Positions 19,039 to 28,716 are shown, counted from the stretch's first letter. The stretch: 64,000 bases of DNA from Pseudomonas sp. FP2196 (GCF_030687715.1 NZ_CP117445.1:5790501-5854500); one strand, 5' to 3'. Numbers and translations: made by a program. The notes: a model not told the origin generated them from the letters alone.

Positions 19039-19662
19039 ATGCGACCATTTTTCAAGACATGGCTAACTATTTGCCTATTAATGCCACTGGCCGCCCACGC
19101 CACCAATCGTGAGCAACGTCTTCCCAACGTTAACGGCTTTACCCCTAAATCCCATGCTTCTGCCCCATCGAGCAAGAGCAAGCAAAGCAAAGTCACCACG
19201 CTGAGCAGCAAAGGCAACAGCAAGCTGGTGCCACCCATGGCGAGCAAGGAAAGCAGCAATGTCCTTAGCCGCGCGGTGAACGTCCTCGGTACTCCTTATC
19301 GTTGGGGCGGCAGTAGCCCAAGTAAAGGCTTCGACTGCAGCGGTCTGGTGAAATACGCGTTCAACGACGCCACTTTCGACCTGCCTCGCACCTCCAATGC
19401 CATGGCCAGCGGCCACGGCGAGAAAGTCGATCGCAAGGATCTGAAGCCGGGCGACCTGATTTTCTTCAACATCAAGAGCCGTCGGGTCAACCACGTCGCC
19501 ATCTACCTGGGCAACGACCGCTTCATCCACGCACCGCGTCGTGGCAAATCGGTGAGCATCGATACGCTGAACAAGCCGTATTGGCAAAAGCATTACGTGG
19601 TTGCCAAGCGCGTATTGCCGAAAGAGCCTGCCAGCAAGCAGATGCGCGTAGTTCAACGCTAA
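19039..19662 (+). CDS. NlpC/P60 family cell-wall hydrolase (C40 peptidase)
   Basis: 207 residues with an N-terminal signal peptide (cleavage probably after AAHA near residue 21), a serine/lysine-rich linker to about residue 70, and a C-terminal NlpC/P60 domain. Catalytic cysteine is in FDCSGLVKYAF, the first histidine in VNHVAIYLGNDRF, and the third polar residue in FIHAPRRGK. Domain landmarks GTPYRWGGSSPSKG and LKPGDLIFF are present. Such enzymes cut gamma-D-glutamyl-diaminopimelate bonds in murein stems. It resembles Spr/MepS-type endopeptidases but lacks a lipobox. Exact role unassigned. Confidence 0.85.
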   Translation: MRPFFKTWLTICLLMPLAAHATNREQRLPNVNGFTPKSHASAPSSKSKQSKVTTLSSKGNSKLVPPMASKESSNVLSRAVNVLGTPYRWGGSSPSKGFDCSGLVKYAFNDATFDLPRTSNAMASGHGEKVDRKDLKPGDLIFFNIKSRRVNHVAIYLGNDRFIHAPRRGKSVSIDTLNKPYWQKHYVVAKRVLPKEPASKQMRVVQR

Positions 19663-19667
19663 CAATC

Positions 19668-19744
19668 AAAAGATCGCAGCCTTCGGCAGCTCCTGCAGGG
19701 AAACGCTAATCCCATGCAGGAGTTGCCGAAGGCTGCGATCTTTT
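19668..19744. repeat. REP inverted pair (REPIN), AAAGATCGCAG family
   Basis: The left arm 19668-19697 (AAAAGATCGCAGCCTTCGGC...) and right arm 19715-19744 are reverse complements apart from one position (GAGTTGCC for GAGCTGCC). It fills the 93-base convergent gap between the NlpC/P60 and pilT stops and could terminate both transcripts. Confidence 0.87.
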
Positions 19745-19755
19745 GCTTTTGGCGT

Positions 19756-20790
19756 TTAGAAATTATCCGGCGTACGCGCCTTCTCCCGCGCATGCTCGCG
19801 GCTGATCAAGCCTTTGGTCACCAGATCTTTCAGGCACATGTCCAGTGTCTGCATCCCCAACGACCCACCCGTCTGAATAGACGAATACATCTGCGCCACC
19901 TTGTCCTCGCGGATCAGGTTACGGATCGCCGATGTGCCGAGCATGATCTCGTGCGCCGCCACGCGCCCGCCGCCGATCTTCTTGATCAGCGTCTGCGACA
20001 CCACCGCCAGCAACGACTCTGACAGCATCGAACGCACCATCGACTTCTCGTCACCGGGGAATACGTCCACCACCCGGTCGATGGTCTTGGCTGCCGACGT
20101 GGTGTGCAGCGTGCCGAACACCAGATGCCCGGTCTCAGCAGCAGTCAGTGCGAGACGAATGGTTTCCAGGTCACGCATCTCGCCCACCAGAATCACATCC
20201 GGATCTTCGCGCAGCGCTGAACGCAACGCCGTGGCGAAACTGCGGGTATCGCGGTGGACTTCGCGCTGATTGATCAGGCATTTGCGCGATTCGTGAACGA
20301 ATTCGATCGGGTCTTCGATGGTCAGGATGTGGTGATGACGATGGGTGTTGAGATAATCGATCATCGCCGCCAGCGTGGTCGACTTGCCGGAACCGGTCGG
20401 CCCGGTCACCAATACCAGCCCACGCGGGGCGTCGGTGATCTTGCGGAAGACATCACCCATGGCGAGGTCTTCCATGCTCAGCACTTTCGACGGAATGGTG
20501 CGGAATACCGCGCCAGCGCCACGGTTCTGGTTGAAGGCATTGACCCGGAAGCGCGCGACACCAGGGACTTCGAAGGAGAAATCCGTTTCCAGGTGTTTCT
20601 CGAAGTCGACGCGCTGGGTGTCGTTCATGATGTCGTAGATCAATTCGTGCACTTGCTTGTGATCCAGCGCCGGCAGATTGATCCGCCGCACATCGCCATC
20701 GACGCGGATCATCGGCGGCAGACCGGCCGACAGGTGCAGGTCGGAAGCGCCCTGTTTGGCGCTGAAGGCCAGCAATTCAGTGATATCCAT
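19756..20790 (-). CDS. pilT: Type IV pilus retraction ATPase PilT
   Basis: 344 residues, identical in length to P. aeruginosa PilT. ATG 20790 (MDITELLAFSAKQGASDLHL) has GAGGAG 5 bases upstream; the longer reading loses this. An N-terminal PAS-like region is followed by the RecA-type core: Walker A GPTGSGKST, an Asp box EDPIEF, Walker B in DPDVILVGEMRD, the His box TGHLVFGTLHT and the C-terminal AIRNLIRE retraction motif. PilT depolymerises pilin to pull the fibre in, downstream of Pil-Chp signalling. It is divergent from yggS. In P. aeruginosa pilU follows pilT; here a REP pair and the opposing NlpC/P60 gene follow. Confidence 0.96.
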   Translation of the reverse strand: MDITELLAFSAKQGASDLHLSAGLPPMIRVDGDVRRINLPALDHKQVHELIYDIMNDTQRVDFEKHLETDFSFEVPGVARFRVNAFNQNRGAGAVFRTIPSKVLSMEDLAMGDVFRKITDAPRGLVLVTGPTGSGKSTTLAAMIDYLNTHRHHHILTIEDPIEFVHESRKCLINQREVHRDTRSFATALRSALREDPDVILVGEMRDLETIRLALTAAETGHLVFGTLHTTSAAKTIDRVVDVFPGDEKSMVRSMLSESLLAVVSQTLIKKIGGGRVAAHEIMLGTSAIRNLIREDKVAQMYSSIQTGGSLGMQTLDMCLKDLVTKGLISREHAREKARTPDNF

Positions 20791-20846
20791 AGCGCTCCTC
20801 AATTCCAGTAGAATGCCGCGAACCTTCAGACCGCTGGCGCCTCTTG

Positions 20847-21533
20847 ATGTCCACGATAGCAGACAACATTCAACTGGTTAGTTCGCGCATCCAGGCTGCC
20901 ACCGCAGCGGCCGGGCGCACTGCAAACAGCGTGCAGTTGCTCGCGGTCAGCAAGACCAAACCCGCCGAGGCCCTGCGTGAAGCCCACGCCGCCGGCCTGC
21001 GCGACTTTGGCGAGAACTACCTGCAGGAAGCCTTGGGCAAACAGCTCGAACTGGCCGACCTGCCCTTGATCTGGCACTTCATCGGCCCCATTCAATCGAA
21101 CAAGACTCGCGCCATTGCCGAGCATTTCGACTGGGTGCATTCCGTGGATCGCCTGAAAATTGCCCAACGCCTGTCCGAACAGCGCCCGGCGGATCTGCCG
21201 CCGTTGAACATCTGCATTCAGGTCAACGTCAGCGGTGAAGCCAGCAAGTCCGGCTGCACCCCGGCCGACCTGCCGGCCTTGGCCGAAGCCATCAACGCCC
21301 TGCCGCGCCTTAAACTGCGCGGGCTGATGGCGATCCCCGAGCCGACCGAAGATCGCGCCGAACAGGATGCTGCTTTTGCTGCTGTGCAACGTTTGCAGGA
21401 CAGCCTCAATCTGCCGCTCGACACACTTTCCATGGGCATGAGCCATGACCTTGAGTCGGCCATTGCCCAAGGCGCCACCTGGGTGCGGATTGGTACCGCC
21501 CTGTTTGGCGCACGCGACTATTCCCAATCTTGA
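20847..21533 (+). CDS. yggS: Pyridoxal-phosphate homeostasis protein YggS (PLPBP/COG0325)
   Basis: 228 residues with the alanine-racemase N-terminal barrel fold. The PLP-binding lysine is in LLAVSKTKPAEALREA near residue 36; other marks are FGENYLQEA, WHFIGPIQSNK, LRGLMAIPEP, LSMGMSHDLESAI and VRIGTALFGAR. ATG 20847 is preferred over the TTG just before it. The protein controls PLP and amino-acid balance and has no known enzyme activity. It leads the yggS-proC-yggT-yggU run, conserved in gammaproteobacteria. Confidence 0.94.
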   Translation: MSTIADNIQLVSSRIQAATAAAGRTANSVQLLAVSKTKPAEALREAHAAGLRDFGENYLQEALGKQLELADLPLIWHFIGPIQSNKTRAIAEHFDWVHSVDRLKIAQRLSEQRPADLPPLNICIQVNVSGEASKSGCTPADLPALAEAINALPRLKLRGLMAIPEPTEDRAEQDAAFAAVQRLQDSLNLPLDTLSMGMSHDLESAIAQGATWVRIGTALFGARDYSQS

Positions 21534-21556
21534 AACTTTCCAGATAAGGACCTGAC

Positions 21557-22375
21557 ATGAGCAACACACGTATTGCCTTCATCGGTGCCGGCAACATGGC
21601 CGCCAGTTTGATCGGCGGCCTGCGGGCCAAGGGTCTGGAAGCCGCACACATCCGCGCCAGCGATCCGGGCGAAGAAACCCGCGCCAAAGTCAGTGCCGAA
21701 CACGGCATCGAAACCTTTGCCGATAATGCCCAGGCTATCGATGGCGTCGACGTCGTCGTGCTGGCGGTCAAGCCACAGGCGATGAAAGCCATGTGCGAAG
21801 CGATTCGCCCGAGCCTCAAACCGAATCAACTGGTGGTCTCGATCGCTGCCGGCATCACTTGCGCGAGTATGACCGCGTGGCTTGGCGAGCAGCCGATCGT
21901 GCGCTGCATGCCCAACACCCCGGCGCTGCTGCGTCAGGGCGTGAGTGGTCTGTACGCCACGAGCGAAGTGACTGGCGAACAACGTCAGCAAGCCGAAGAA
22001 CTGCTGTCCGCCGTCGGCATCGCACTGTGGCTGAATGAAGAACAGCAACTGGACGCGGTGACCGCTGTATCCGGTTCCGGCCCTGCGTACTTCTTCCTGC
22101 TGATCGAAGCGATGACCGCCGCTGGCGTCAAACTCGGCCTGCCGAAAGAAACGGCCGAACAACTGACCCTGCAAACCGCTCTGGGCGCCGCGCACATGGC
22201 GGTGTCCAGTGACGTCGACGCCGCCGAACTGCGCCGTCGCGTGACCTCGCCGGCCGGTACTACAGAAGCTGCAATCAAATCGTTCCAGGCCGGTGGCTTC
22301 GAAGCCCTGGTGGAAAAAGCACTCGGCGCCGCCGCGCACCGCTCGGCCGAAATGGCCGAACAACTGGGCAAATAA
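21557..22375 (+). CDS. proC: Pyrroline-5-carboxylate reductase
   Basis: 272 residues. It makes L-proline from 1-pyrroline-5-carboxylate with NAD(P)H, the last step of proline synthesis. The Rossmann loop IAFIGAGNMAASLIGG is at residues 6-21; VVVLAVKPQAM, RCMPNTPALLRQGV, AVSGSGPAYFF and the signature around residue 230 (LRRRVTSPAGTTEAAI) follow. It starts 23 bases after yggS with AAGGA upstream, and yggT follows after 10 bases. Confidence 0.96.
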   Translation: MSNTRIAFIGAGNMAASLIGGLRAKGLEAAHIRASDPGEETRAKVSAEHGIETFADNAQAIDGVDVVVLAVKPQAMKAMCEAIRPSLKPNQLVVSIAAGITCASMTAWLGEQPIVRCMPNTPALLRQGVSGLYATSEVTGEQRQQAEELLSAVGIALWLNEEQQLDAVTAVSGSGPAYFFLLIEAMTAAGVKLGLPKETAEQLTLQTALGAAHMAVSSDVDAAELRRRVTSPAGTTEAAIKSFQAGGFEALVEKALGAAAHRSAEMAEQLGK

Positions 22376-22385
22376 GGAGCCTTAC

Positions 22386-22976
22386 ATGATTGGATTGAAC
22401 ACCGCAGCGGTTTACGTGCTGCAAACCCTCGGCAGTCTGTATCTGCTGATCGTACTGCTGCGCTTCGTCCTGCAACTGGTACGGGCGAATTTCTACAACC
22501 CGCTTTGCCAGTTCATCGTCAAAGCGACTCAGCCGCTGCTCAAGCCACTGCGTCGGATCATCCCGAGCATGTTTGGCCTCGACATGTCGTCGCTGGTACT
22601 GGCGATTCTGGTGCAACTGGCGCTGATGGCATTGACCCTGCTGCTGACGTACGGCACCACCGGCAACCCGCTGCAACTGTTTATCTGGTCGCTGATCGGC
22701 GTGACCGCGCTGTTCCTGAAGATCTTCTTCTTCGCCCTGATCATCAGCGTGATCCTCTCGTGGGTCGCGCCGGGTAGCCATAATCCGGGCGCTGAACTGG
22801 TCAACCAGATCTGCGAACCGGCCCTGGCGCCGTTCCGCAAGTTCCTGCCAAACCTCGGCGGGCTCGACCTGTCGCCGATCTTCGCGTTTCTGGCGTTGAA
22901 GCTGATCGACATGCTGGTGATCAACAACCTCGCGGCGATGACGATGATGCCGGAAATCCTGCGCCTGCTGATGTGA
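22386..22976 (+). CDS. yggT: YggT family integral membrane protein
   Basis: 196 residues from ATG 22386 (MIGLNTAAVYVLQTLGSLYL); GGAG lies just upstream. Two YggT repeats are visible, each with membrane helices around a conserved loop: FYNPLCQFIVKATQPLLKPL near residue 38 and NPGAELVNQICEPALAPFRK near 138. Proteins of this family are implicated in cell-division or membrane-complex assembly and osmotic tolerance in other bacteria, without a firm molecular role. It ends in ATGTGA, overlapping yggU. Confidence 0.9.
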   Translation: MIGLNTAAVYVLQTLGSLYLLIVLLRFVLQLVRANFYNPLCQFIVKATQPLLKPLRRIIPSMFGLDMSSLVLAILVQLALMALTLLLTYGTTGNPLQLFIWSLIGVTALFLKIFFFALIISVILSWVAPGSHNPGAELVNQICEPALAPFRKFLPNLGGLDLSPIFAFLALKLIDMLVINNLAAMTMMPEILRLLM

Positions 22977-23263
22977 GCTGGTTTCGCTGGGACGGTGACG
23001 ACCTGATTCTGGAATGTCACCTGCAACCTGCGGCCCGTAGTGATGATTTCTGCGGGCTGCACGGTGATCGTCTGAAGATCCGCCTGACCGCCCCGCCGGT
23101 CGAGGGCAAGGCCAATGCGTATCTGATTGGCTTTCTGGCCAAGGCTTTTGGAGTTTCCAAGAGCCACATCAGTTTGCTCAGCGGCGAGCTGAACCGGCAG
23201 AAGCGGGTGAAGATTTGCTCGCCGAAGAAATTGCCGGAGTTGCCGGGGCTGACGCGCCCCTGA
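22973..23263 (+). CDS. yggU: UPF0235 / DUF167 family protein YggU
   Basis: 96 residues from GTG 22973, overlapping the yggT stop by four bases. DUF167 signatures: LQPAARSDDFCGLHGDRLKI, then RLTAPPVEGKANAYLIGFLA and the C-terminal LLSGELNRQKRVKI. The family is a small alpha/beta fold of unknown function. Its coupling to yggT is common in Pseudomonas. It is the last gene of the yggS operon; a REP pair follows. Confidence 0.9.
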   Translation: MSWFRWDGDDLILECHLQPAARSDDFCGLHGDRLKIRLTAPPVEGKANAYLIGFLAKAFGVSKSHISLLSGELNRQKRVKICSPKKLPELPGLTRP

Positions 23264-23268
23264 TCTCC

Positions 23269-23392
23269 TGTGGCGGGGGGGATTTATCCCTGTTGGGTGG
23301 CGAAGCCGCGCCCTGCTTTCTTCCAGCCAGATCGAGTCAGCAGGTTTTACGACTGCTGCGCAGCCGAACGGGGATAAATCCCCCTCGCCACA
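23269..23392. repeat. REP inverted pair (REPIN), GGCGAGGGGATTTATCCCC family
   Basis: Left arm 23269-23297 and right arm 23365-23392 share a TGGCGxGGGGGATTTATCCC core in inverted orientation. It is the second copy of the family at 10345. It occupies most of the 225-base gap between yggU and metX; the rest (to 23488) shows no gene. Confidence 0.82.
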
Positions 23393-23488
23393 GGGGTTTT
23401 GCTCAATGAACGATCAGGCCCGATCGTTGCTTGCCGCTAACCCCCCCGGTCTTTAGACTTACGCCTCATTTCAACGAGAGCAGGGTCG

Positions 23489-24628
23489 ATGCCAGCTGCC
23501 TTCCCCCCCGATTCTGTTGGTCTGGTGACGCCGCAAACGGCGCACTTCAGCGAACCGCTGGCCTTGGCCTGTGGCCGTTCGCTGCCCGCTTATGACCTGA
23601 TCTACGAAACTTACGGCACGCTGAACGCCCAGGCGAGCAACGCCGTGCTGATCTGCCACGCCTTGTCCGGCCATCACCACGCCGCTGGCTATCACAGCCC
23701 CGACGACCGCAAACCCGGTTGGTGGGACAGCTGCATCGGCCCCGGCAAACCGATCGACACCAGCAAGTTCTTCGTGGTCAGCCTGAACAACCTCGGCGGC
23801 TGCAACGGTTCTACCGGCCCAAGCAGCATCAACCCGGAGACCGGCAAGCCGTTCGGTGCCGACTTCCCGGTGCTGACCGTGGAAGACTGGGTGCACAGCC
23901 AGGCGCGTCTGGCTGATCTGCTCGGCATCGGCCAATGGGCAGCGGTGATCGGCGGCAGCCTCGGCGGCATGCAGGCACTGCAATGGACCATCACGTACCC
24001 GGATCGCGTGCGCCATTGCCTGGCGATCGCCTCGGCCCCCAAGCTGTCGGCGCAGAACATCGCCTTCAACGAAGTGGCGCGCCAGGCGATCCTCACCGAC
24101 CCGGAGTTCCACGGCGGTTCGTTCCAGGAAGCGGGCGTGATCCCCAAGCGCGGCCTGATGCTGGCGCGCATGGTCGGGCACATCACCTACCTGTCCGACG
24201 ATTCAATGGGCGAGAAATTCGGCCGCGGCCTGAAGAGCGAGAAGCTCAACTACGACTTCCACAGTGTCGAGTTCCAGGTCGAAAGCTACCTGCGTTATCA
24301 GGGCGAAGAGTTCTCCGGACGCTTCGACGCCAACACCTATCTGTTGATGACCAAGGCGCTGGATTACTTTGATCCGGCGGCGAACTTCGACGATAACCTG
24401 GCGAAAACCTTCGAGAACGCCACGGCGAAGTTCTGCGTGATGTCGTTCACCACCGACTGGCGCTTCTCCCCGGCGCGCTCGCGTGAACTGGTCGATGCGC
24501 TGATGGCTGCACGTAAAGACGTCAGCTACCTGGAAATCGACGCACCGCAGGGCCATGACGCCTTCCTGATTCCGATCCCGCGCTACTTGCAGGCGTTCGG
24601 TAATTACATGAACCGAATTACGGTGTGA
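23489..24628 (+). CDS. metX: Homoserine O-acyltransferase MetX (succinyl-type in Pseudomonas)
   Basis: 379 residues, alpha/beta-hydrolase fold. It activates homoserine for methionine synthesis. The nucleophile serine is in the elbow [14 protein letters not shown] near residue 152; the catalytic aspartate is in [10 protein letters not shown] and the histidine in QGHDAFL near 358. Other marks: [28 protein letters not shown]. Pseudomonas MetX enzymes are reported to use succinyl-CoA despite belonging to the MetX family; sequence alone does not prove the donor here. metW follows after 7 bases. Confidence 0.95.
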   Translation: MPAAFPPDSVGLVTPQTAHFSEPLALACGRSLPAYDLIYETYGTLNAQASNAVLICHALSGHHHAAGYHSPDDRKPGWWDSCIGPGKPIDTSKFFVVSLNNLGGCNGSTGPSSINPETGKPFGADFPVLTVEDWVHSQARLADLLGIGQWAAVIGGSLGGMQALQWTITYPDRVRHCLAIASAPKLSAQNIAFNEVARQAILTDPEFHGGSFQEAGVIPKRGLMLARMVGHITYLSDDSMGEKFGRGLKSEKLNYDFHSVEFQVESYLRYQGEEFSGRFDANTYLLMTKALDYFDPAANFDDNLAKTFENATAKFCVMSFTTDWRFSPARSRELVDALMAARKDVSYLEIDAPQGHDAFLIPIPRYLQAFGNYMNRITV

Positions 24629-24635
24629 ACAAGCC

Positions 24636-25256
24636 ATGAGAGCTGATCTGGAAATCATCCAGGAATGGATCCCCGCCGGCAGCCGCGTCCTCGACCTCGG
24701 TTGCGGTGACGGCGAACTGCTGACCTGGCTGCGCGACAACAAGCAGGTCACCGGTTATGGCCTGGAAAACGACGCTGACAACATCGCCCAGTGCGTGGCA
24801 AAAGGCGTCAACGTCATCGAGCAGGATCTGGACAAAGGCCTGGGCAACTTCGCCAGCAACAGTTTCGACATCGTGGTGATGACCCAGGCGCTGCAAGCCG
24901 TGCACTACCCGGACAAGATCCTCGACGAAATGCTGCGGGTCGGCCGTCAGTGCATCATCACCTTCCCCAACTTCGGTCACTGGCGCTGCCGCTGGTATCT
25001 GGCGAGCAAGGGGCGGATGCCAGTCTCCGAGTTTCTGCCGTACACCTGGTACAACACGCCGAACATCCACTTCTGCACCTTCGAAGACTTTGAAGAACTT
25101 TGTCGCGAACGTGATGCGAAGGTCATTGATCGGCTTGCCGTGGATCAACAGCACCGCCACGGGTGGGCCAGTAAGCTATGGCCTAATCTGTTAGGTGAAA
25201 TTGGTATCTACCGCGTCAGCAGCCCGGTGCTTGCAGATCATCGGGTCGCGGTCTGA
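24636..25256 (+). CDS. metW: Methionine biosynthesis protein MetW (class I methyltransferase fold)
   Basis: 206 residues. SAM-binding motif I is VLDLGCGDGELL near residue 18; EQDLDKGLGNF and FDIVVMTQALQAV follow. MetW is found next to metX and is reported to bind and stimulate MetX, though its fold is that of a methyltransferase. The 7-base spacing to metX supports joint action. It is followed after 26 bases by the DUF4426 gene. Confidence 0.93.
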   Translation: MRADLEIIQEWIPAGSRVLDLGCGDGELLTWLRDNKQVTGYGLENDADNIAQCVAKGVNVIEQDLDKGLGNFASNSFDIVVMTQALQAVHYPDKILDEMLRVGRQCIITFPNFGHWRCRWYLASKGRMPVSEFLPYTWYNTPNIHFCTFEDFEELCRERDAKVIDRLAVDQQHRHGWASKLWPNLLGEIGIYRVSSPVLADHRVAV

Positions 25257-25282
25257 GCCACGACATTTCGAGGAGGATGATC

Positions 25283-25717
25283 ATGGGTCGTTTAGCGTTG
25301 TTGTTAATCACTGCCTGCCTGAGCGTCGGCGCCATGGCTGCCGACACCATCAAGGGCGAGCGCAAGGAAGTGTTCGGTGATGTCTCCGTTCACTACAACA
25401 CCTTTAACTCCACCTTTCTCACGCCTGACATCGCCAAGGCTGCCGAACTGATCCGCAGCAAGAACCAGGGCGTGATCAATGTCTCGGTGATCAAGGACGG
25501 CAAACCACTGGTCGCCAATGTCACCGGCACGGTCAAAGACCTCACCAGCAAAAGCGTGCCGCTGAACTTCCGCCAGGTCACCGAACAGGGCGCGATCTAT
25601 TACATCGCCCAGTACCCGGTGGAACAGCAGGAAACCCGCACCTTTGAAATCAAGGTGCAGAATGGCGACAAGATCAACACCATCAATTTCAACCAAGAAC
25701 TCTTTCCCGGCGAATGA
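25283..25717 (+). CDS. DUF4426 domain-containing periplasmic protein
   Basis: 144 residues from ATG 25283 ([22 protein letters not shown]), a clear signal peptide with cleavage after AMA near residue 20. An earlier ATG at 25277 is too close to the GAGGAGG ribosome site. The mature part fits DUF4426: [22 protein letters not shown]-type strand [11 protein letters not shown] and [20 protein letters not shown]. The function is unknown. It overlaps rdgB by four bases and is usually found between metW and rdgB in pseudomonads. Confidence 0.85.
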   Translation: MGRLALLLITACLSVGAMAADTIKGERKEVFGDVSVHYNTFNSTFLTPDIAKAAELIRSKNQGVINVSVIKDGKPLVANVTGTVKDLTSKSVPLNFRQVTEQGAIYYIAQYPVEQQETRTFEIKVQNGDKINTINFNQELFPGE

Positions 25718-26310
25718 TGAACCTCAAGCAACTCGTACTGGCCAGCCATAACGCCGGCAAACTCAAAGAACTCCAGGCCATGCTCGGCGACTCGGTGCAA
25801 CTGCGCTCGATCGGTGAATGGAGCAAGGTCGAGCCGGAAGAAACCGGTCTGTCGTTCGTCGAAAACGCGATCCTCAAGGCGCGCAATGCCGCACGCATTT
25901 CCGGGCTGCCGGCGCTGGCCGATGATTCCGGTCTGGCGGTGGATTTCCTCGGCGGTGCGCCGGGCATCTACTCGGCACGTTATGCCGATGGCAAAGGTGA
26001 TGCGGCGAACAACGCCAAACTGCTCGACGCCTTGAAAGACGTGCCTGAAGCGGAACGCGGCGCGCAGTTCGTCTGCGTGCTGGCATTGGTGCGTCACGCC
26101 GATGATCCGCTGCCGATCCTCTGCGAAGGCCTGTGGCACGGACGCATCCTGACCGCCGCCAGCGGCGAGCACGGGTTCGGCTACGACCCCTTGTTCTGGG
26201 TGCCGGAGCGTGACGTGTCCAGCGCCGAACTGAGCCCGGCCGACAAGAACCAGATCAGCCACCGCGCCCGTGCAATGGATCTGCTGCGCCAGCGTCTGGG
26301 CCTGAAATGA
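25714..26310 (+). CDS. rdgB: dITP/XTP pyrophosphatase (Ham1/RdgB)
   Basis: 198 residues. It hydrolyses ITP, dITP and XTP to the monophosphates and keeps deaminated purines out of nucleic acids. The N-terminal [17 protein letters not shown] is the substrate/phosphate loop; [20 protein letters not shown] carries the catalytic acidic residues; [14 protein letters not shown] and the C-terminal [10 protein letters not shown] are family signatures. The start overlaps the DUF4426 stop and its own stop overlaps hemW. Confidence 0.95.
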   Translation: MMNLKQLVLASHNAGKLKELQAMLGDSVQLRSIGEWSKVEPEETGLSFVENAILKARNAARISGLPALADDSGLAVDFLGGAPGIYSARYADGKGDAANNAKLLDALKDVPEAERGAQFVCVLALVRHADDPLPILCEGLWHGRILTAASGEHGFGYDPLFWVPERDVSSAELSPADKNQISHRARAMDLLRQRLGLK

Positions 26311-27512
26311 CCGACAGCCCCTCTGCGTCGTCGCTGATCATCGGCGGCGCCGCTTCTTCGCCTCGGGCGCCGTTGCCAACGCTGCCGCCCCTGGCGCTTT
26401 ACATCCACATCCCGTGGTGTGTGCGCAAATGCCCGTATTGCGATTTCAACTCGCACACCGCCAGCCCGGTGCTGCCGGAGCAGGAATACGTCGACGCGCT
26501 GCTGGCGGATCTGGATCAGGATCTGCACGCGGTTTATGGCCGTGAAATCAGCTCGATTTTCTTCGGTGGCGGCACACCGAGCCTGTTCAGCGCCGAGGCG
26601 CTGGGGCGTTTGCTGGAGGGCGTCGAGCAGCGCATTCCGTTTGCTCACGACATTGAAATCACTCTGGAAGCCAACCCCGGCACCTTCGAGCAAGAGAAGT
26701 TCGTTGCGTACCGCAAACTGGGGATCAATCGCCTGTCGATCGGTATCCAGAGTTTCCAGCAGGAAAAACTCAAAGCCCTCGGCCGTATTCATAACGGCGA
26801 TGAAGCAGTGCGCGCTGCCGGCATGGCGCGGCAGGCCGGATTCGATAACTTCAACCTCGACTTGATGCACGGCTTGCCGGATCAATCGCTGGACGACGCC
26901 TTGAGCGATCTGCGCCAGGCCATCGAACTGAAGCCGACGCACATTTCCTGGTATCAACTGACGCTGGAGCCGAACACCGTGTTCTGGAACCAGCCGCCAG
27001 AGCTGCCGGAAGACGACACGCTGTGGGACATTCAAGAGGCCGGGCAGGCGCTGCTGGCCGAGCACGGTTACGCGCAATACGAAGTGTCGGCTTACGCACA
27101 ACCCGGTCGTCCGGCGCGGCATAACCTCAATTACTGGAGTTTCGGCGACTTCATTGGCATCGGCGCCGGCGCCCACGGCAAGCTCAGCCACCCGGACGGG
27201 CGCATCGTGCGCACTTGGAAGACGCGCCTGCCGAAGGACTATCTCAACCCGGCCAAAAGCTTTCAGGCCGGCGAGAAAGCCCTGACCAATGACGAGATGC
27301 CGTTCGAATTCCTGATGAACGCCTTGCGCCTGACCGCTGGCGTCGATTCGCGTCTTTATCCGCAGCGTACCGGGTTATCGCTGGAAAGCCTCGCCGAAGG
27401 CCGGGCAGCGGCAGAACAAAGCGGTCTGTTGCAGGTCGAACCGTCACGTCTGGCGGCCACCGAGCGCGGACAGCTATTCCTCAACGACTTGCTGCAACAA
27501 TTTCTGAACTGA
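26307..27512 (+). CDS. hemW: Heme chaperone HemW (radical SAM, oxygen-independent coproporphyrinogen oxidase-like)
   Basis: 401 residues. The radical-SAM cysteines are in [16 protein letters not shown] near residue 38-46 (C-x3-C-x2-C). [38 protein letters not shown] and a C-terminal HemN domain follow. It lacks the extra N-terminal residues of true HemN, and family members with this layout bind and deliver heme to respiratory enzymes. The first 25 residues are a low-complexity Ser/Ala/Pro extension; a later start is possible. It overlaps rdgB by four bases. Confidence 0.92.
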   Translation: MTDSPSASSLIIGGAASSPRAPLPTLPPLALYIHIPWCVRKCPYCDFNSHTASPVLPEQEYVDALLADLDQDLHAVYGREISSIFFGGGTPSLFSAEALGRLLEGVEQRIPFAHDIEITLEANPGTFEQEKFVAYRKLGINRLSIGIQSFQQEKLKALGRIHNGDEAVRAAGMARQAGFDNFNLDLMHGLPDQSLDDALSDLRQAIELKPTHISWYQLTLEPNTVFWNQPPELPEDDTLWDIQEAGQALLAEHGYAQYEVSAYAQPGRPARHNLNYWSFGDFIGIGAGAHGKLSHPDGRIVRTWKTRLPKDYLNPAKSFQAGEKALTNDEMPFEFLMNALRLTAGVDSRLYPQRTGLSLESLAEGRAAAEQSGLLQVEPSRLAATERGQLFLNDLLQQFLN

Positions 27513-27547
27513 GCCCAACCCTCAACTTCTGTCCCAAGGGAAAACGC

Positions 27548-27871
27548 ATGGATTTGATACTCGACCTGCTCGCCACCGTCTCCCGCTGGAGCCGCAGCAA
27601 CCTCTCGGAAATCGCCTTGGCGCTGGTGGGCTGCCTGCTGGTGCTGTTCGGCGCTGACTTCAAAGGCTGGGTCGAGCAACGCCTGGGCAGCATCGCCGGC
27701 GCCCTGCGCGTGCCGCTGATGGCCCTGCTGTGCATGGTCGGCAGCGGCGCGGCGCTGATTTACGCAACGCCGTGGGTGATCAAGGGGTTGAGCCAGTTCA
27801 ACAACTACAGCCTGGCTCCGGTGTTGTTGGTGGTATTGGTGTTGATCGGCGTTGTCGCCGACCGCCGCTGA
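27548..27871 (+). CDS. DUF3392 family small membrane protein
   Basis: 107 residues with three likely membrane helices: about 20-38 (IALALVGCLLVLFGADF), 56-80 (PLMALLCMVGSGAALIYAT) and 88-104 (SLAPVLLVVLVLIGVVADR). It matches DUF3392, a family of unknown function commonly located after hemW in Pseudomonas. ATG 27548 is 35 bases after hemW with AAGGG upstream. It is followed by a long REP hairpin. Confidence 0.8.
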   Translation: MDLILDLLATVSRWSRSNLSEIALALVGCLLVLFGADFKGWVEQRLGSIAGALRVPLMALLCMVGSGAALIYATPWVIKGLSQFNNYSLAPVLLVVLVLIGVVADRR

Positions 27872-27894
27872 CTTTCAGTTCACACAAAACAACG

Positions 27895-27971
27895 GTAGGA
27901 GCTGCGGCACGCTGCGATCTTTTGATCTTGAAAAACAAAATCAAAAGATCGCAGCGTGCCGCAGCTCCTAC
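27895..27971. repeat. REP inverted pair (REPIN), AAAGATCGCAG family, GTGCCGC variant
   Basis: Arms 27895-27926 and 27940-27971 are 32-base perfect reverse complements (GTAGGAGCTGCGGCACGCTG...) around a 13-base AT-rich loop. The orientation is opposite to most copies here: the AAAAGATC ends face inward. It sits in the convergent gap between the DUF3392 gene and trmB and would form an exceptionally strong hairpin. Confidence 0.9.
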
Positions 27972-27990
27972 ATTGGGTGTTGCGTGAGGC

Positions 27991-28716
27991 TCAGGACTGC
28001 TTTTCGAACTTCAGATCCCACACGCCGTGGCCAAGACGTTCGCCGCGGCGTTCGAACTTGGTGATCGGGCGTTCGGCCGGGCGTGGTACGCACTTGCCGT
28101 CTTCGGCGAGGTTGCGATAGCCCGGCGCCACATTCATCACTTCCAGCATGTATTCGGCGTACGGCTCCCAGTCGGTGGCCATGTGCAGAATGCCGCCGAC
28201 CTTCAACTTGCTGCGCACCAGTTCAGCGAACGACGCCTGGACGATACGGCGCTTGTGATGACGGCTCTTGTGCCACGGGTCCGGGAAGAACAGCATCAGG
28301 CGATCGAGGCTGTTGTCGGCGATGCAGCGGTTGAGCACTTCGATCGCGTCGCAATCGTAGACCCGCAGGTTGGTCAGGCCCTGAGTCAGCACGCCATTGA
28401 GCAGCGCGCCAACACCGGGACGGTGAACTTCCACGCCGATAAAGTCCTGATCCGGCGCGGCTGCGGCCATTTCCAGCAGCGAGTGGCCCATGCCGAAACC
28501 GATCTCCAGCGAGCGCGGTGCCGAACGGCCAAAAACCTGATCATAATCCACCGGCGCGTCGGCCAGCGGCAGCACGTACAGCGGCGCGCCTTGGTCCAGA
28601 CCGCGTTGCTGGCCTTCGGTCATGCGCCCGGCGCGCATCACGAAACTCTTGATGCGGCGGTGTTGGCGCTCGTCGCCCTCTTCCGTCTGGATAGGCGTGT
28701 CGTTCGATTCAGTCAT
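27991..28716 (-). CDS. trmB: tRNA (guanine-N7-)-methyltransferase
   Basis: 241 residues from ATG 28716 ([14 protein letters not shown]); the TTG just before is less likely. It makes m7G46 in tRNA. Motifs: [15 protein letters not shown] [17 protein letters not shown] loop [27 protein letters not shown], the catalytic [17 protein letters not shown] and the C-terminal [15 protein letters not shown]. It is transcribed with thiG after a 9-base gap. Confidence 0.95.
   Translation of the reverse strand: MTESNDTPIQTEEGDERQHRRIKSFVMRAGRMTEGQQRGLDQGAPLYVLPLADAPVDYDQVFGRSAPRSLEIGFGMGHSLLEMAAAAPDQDFIGVEVHRPGVGALLNGVLTQGLTNLRVYDCDAIEVLNRCIADNSLDRLMLFFPDPWHKSRHHKRRIVQASFAELVRSKLKVGGILHMATDWEPYAEYMLEVMNVAPGYRNLAEDGKCVPRPAERPITKFERRGERLGHGVWDLKFEKQS

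Noticed and set aside
26307..27512. Considered hemN (oxygen-independent coproporphyrinogen III oxidase)
   Set aside because: The protein has the shorter N-terminus and a C-x3-C-x2-C motif without the extra HemN cysteine, and it follows rdgB as HemW does.
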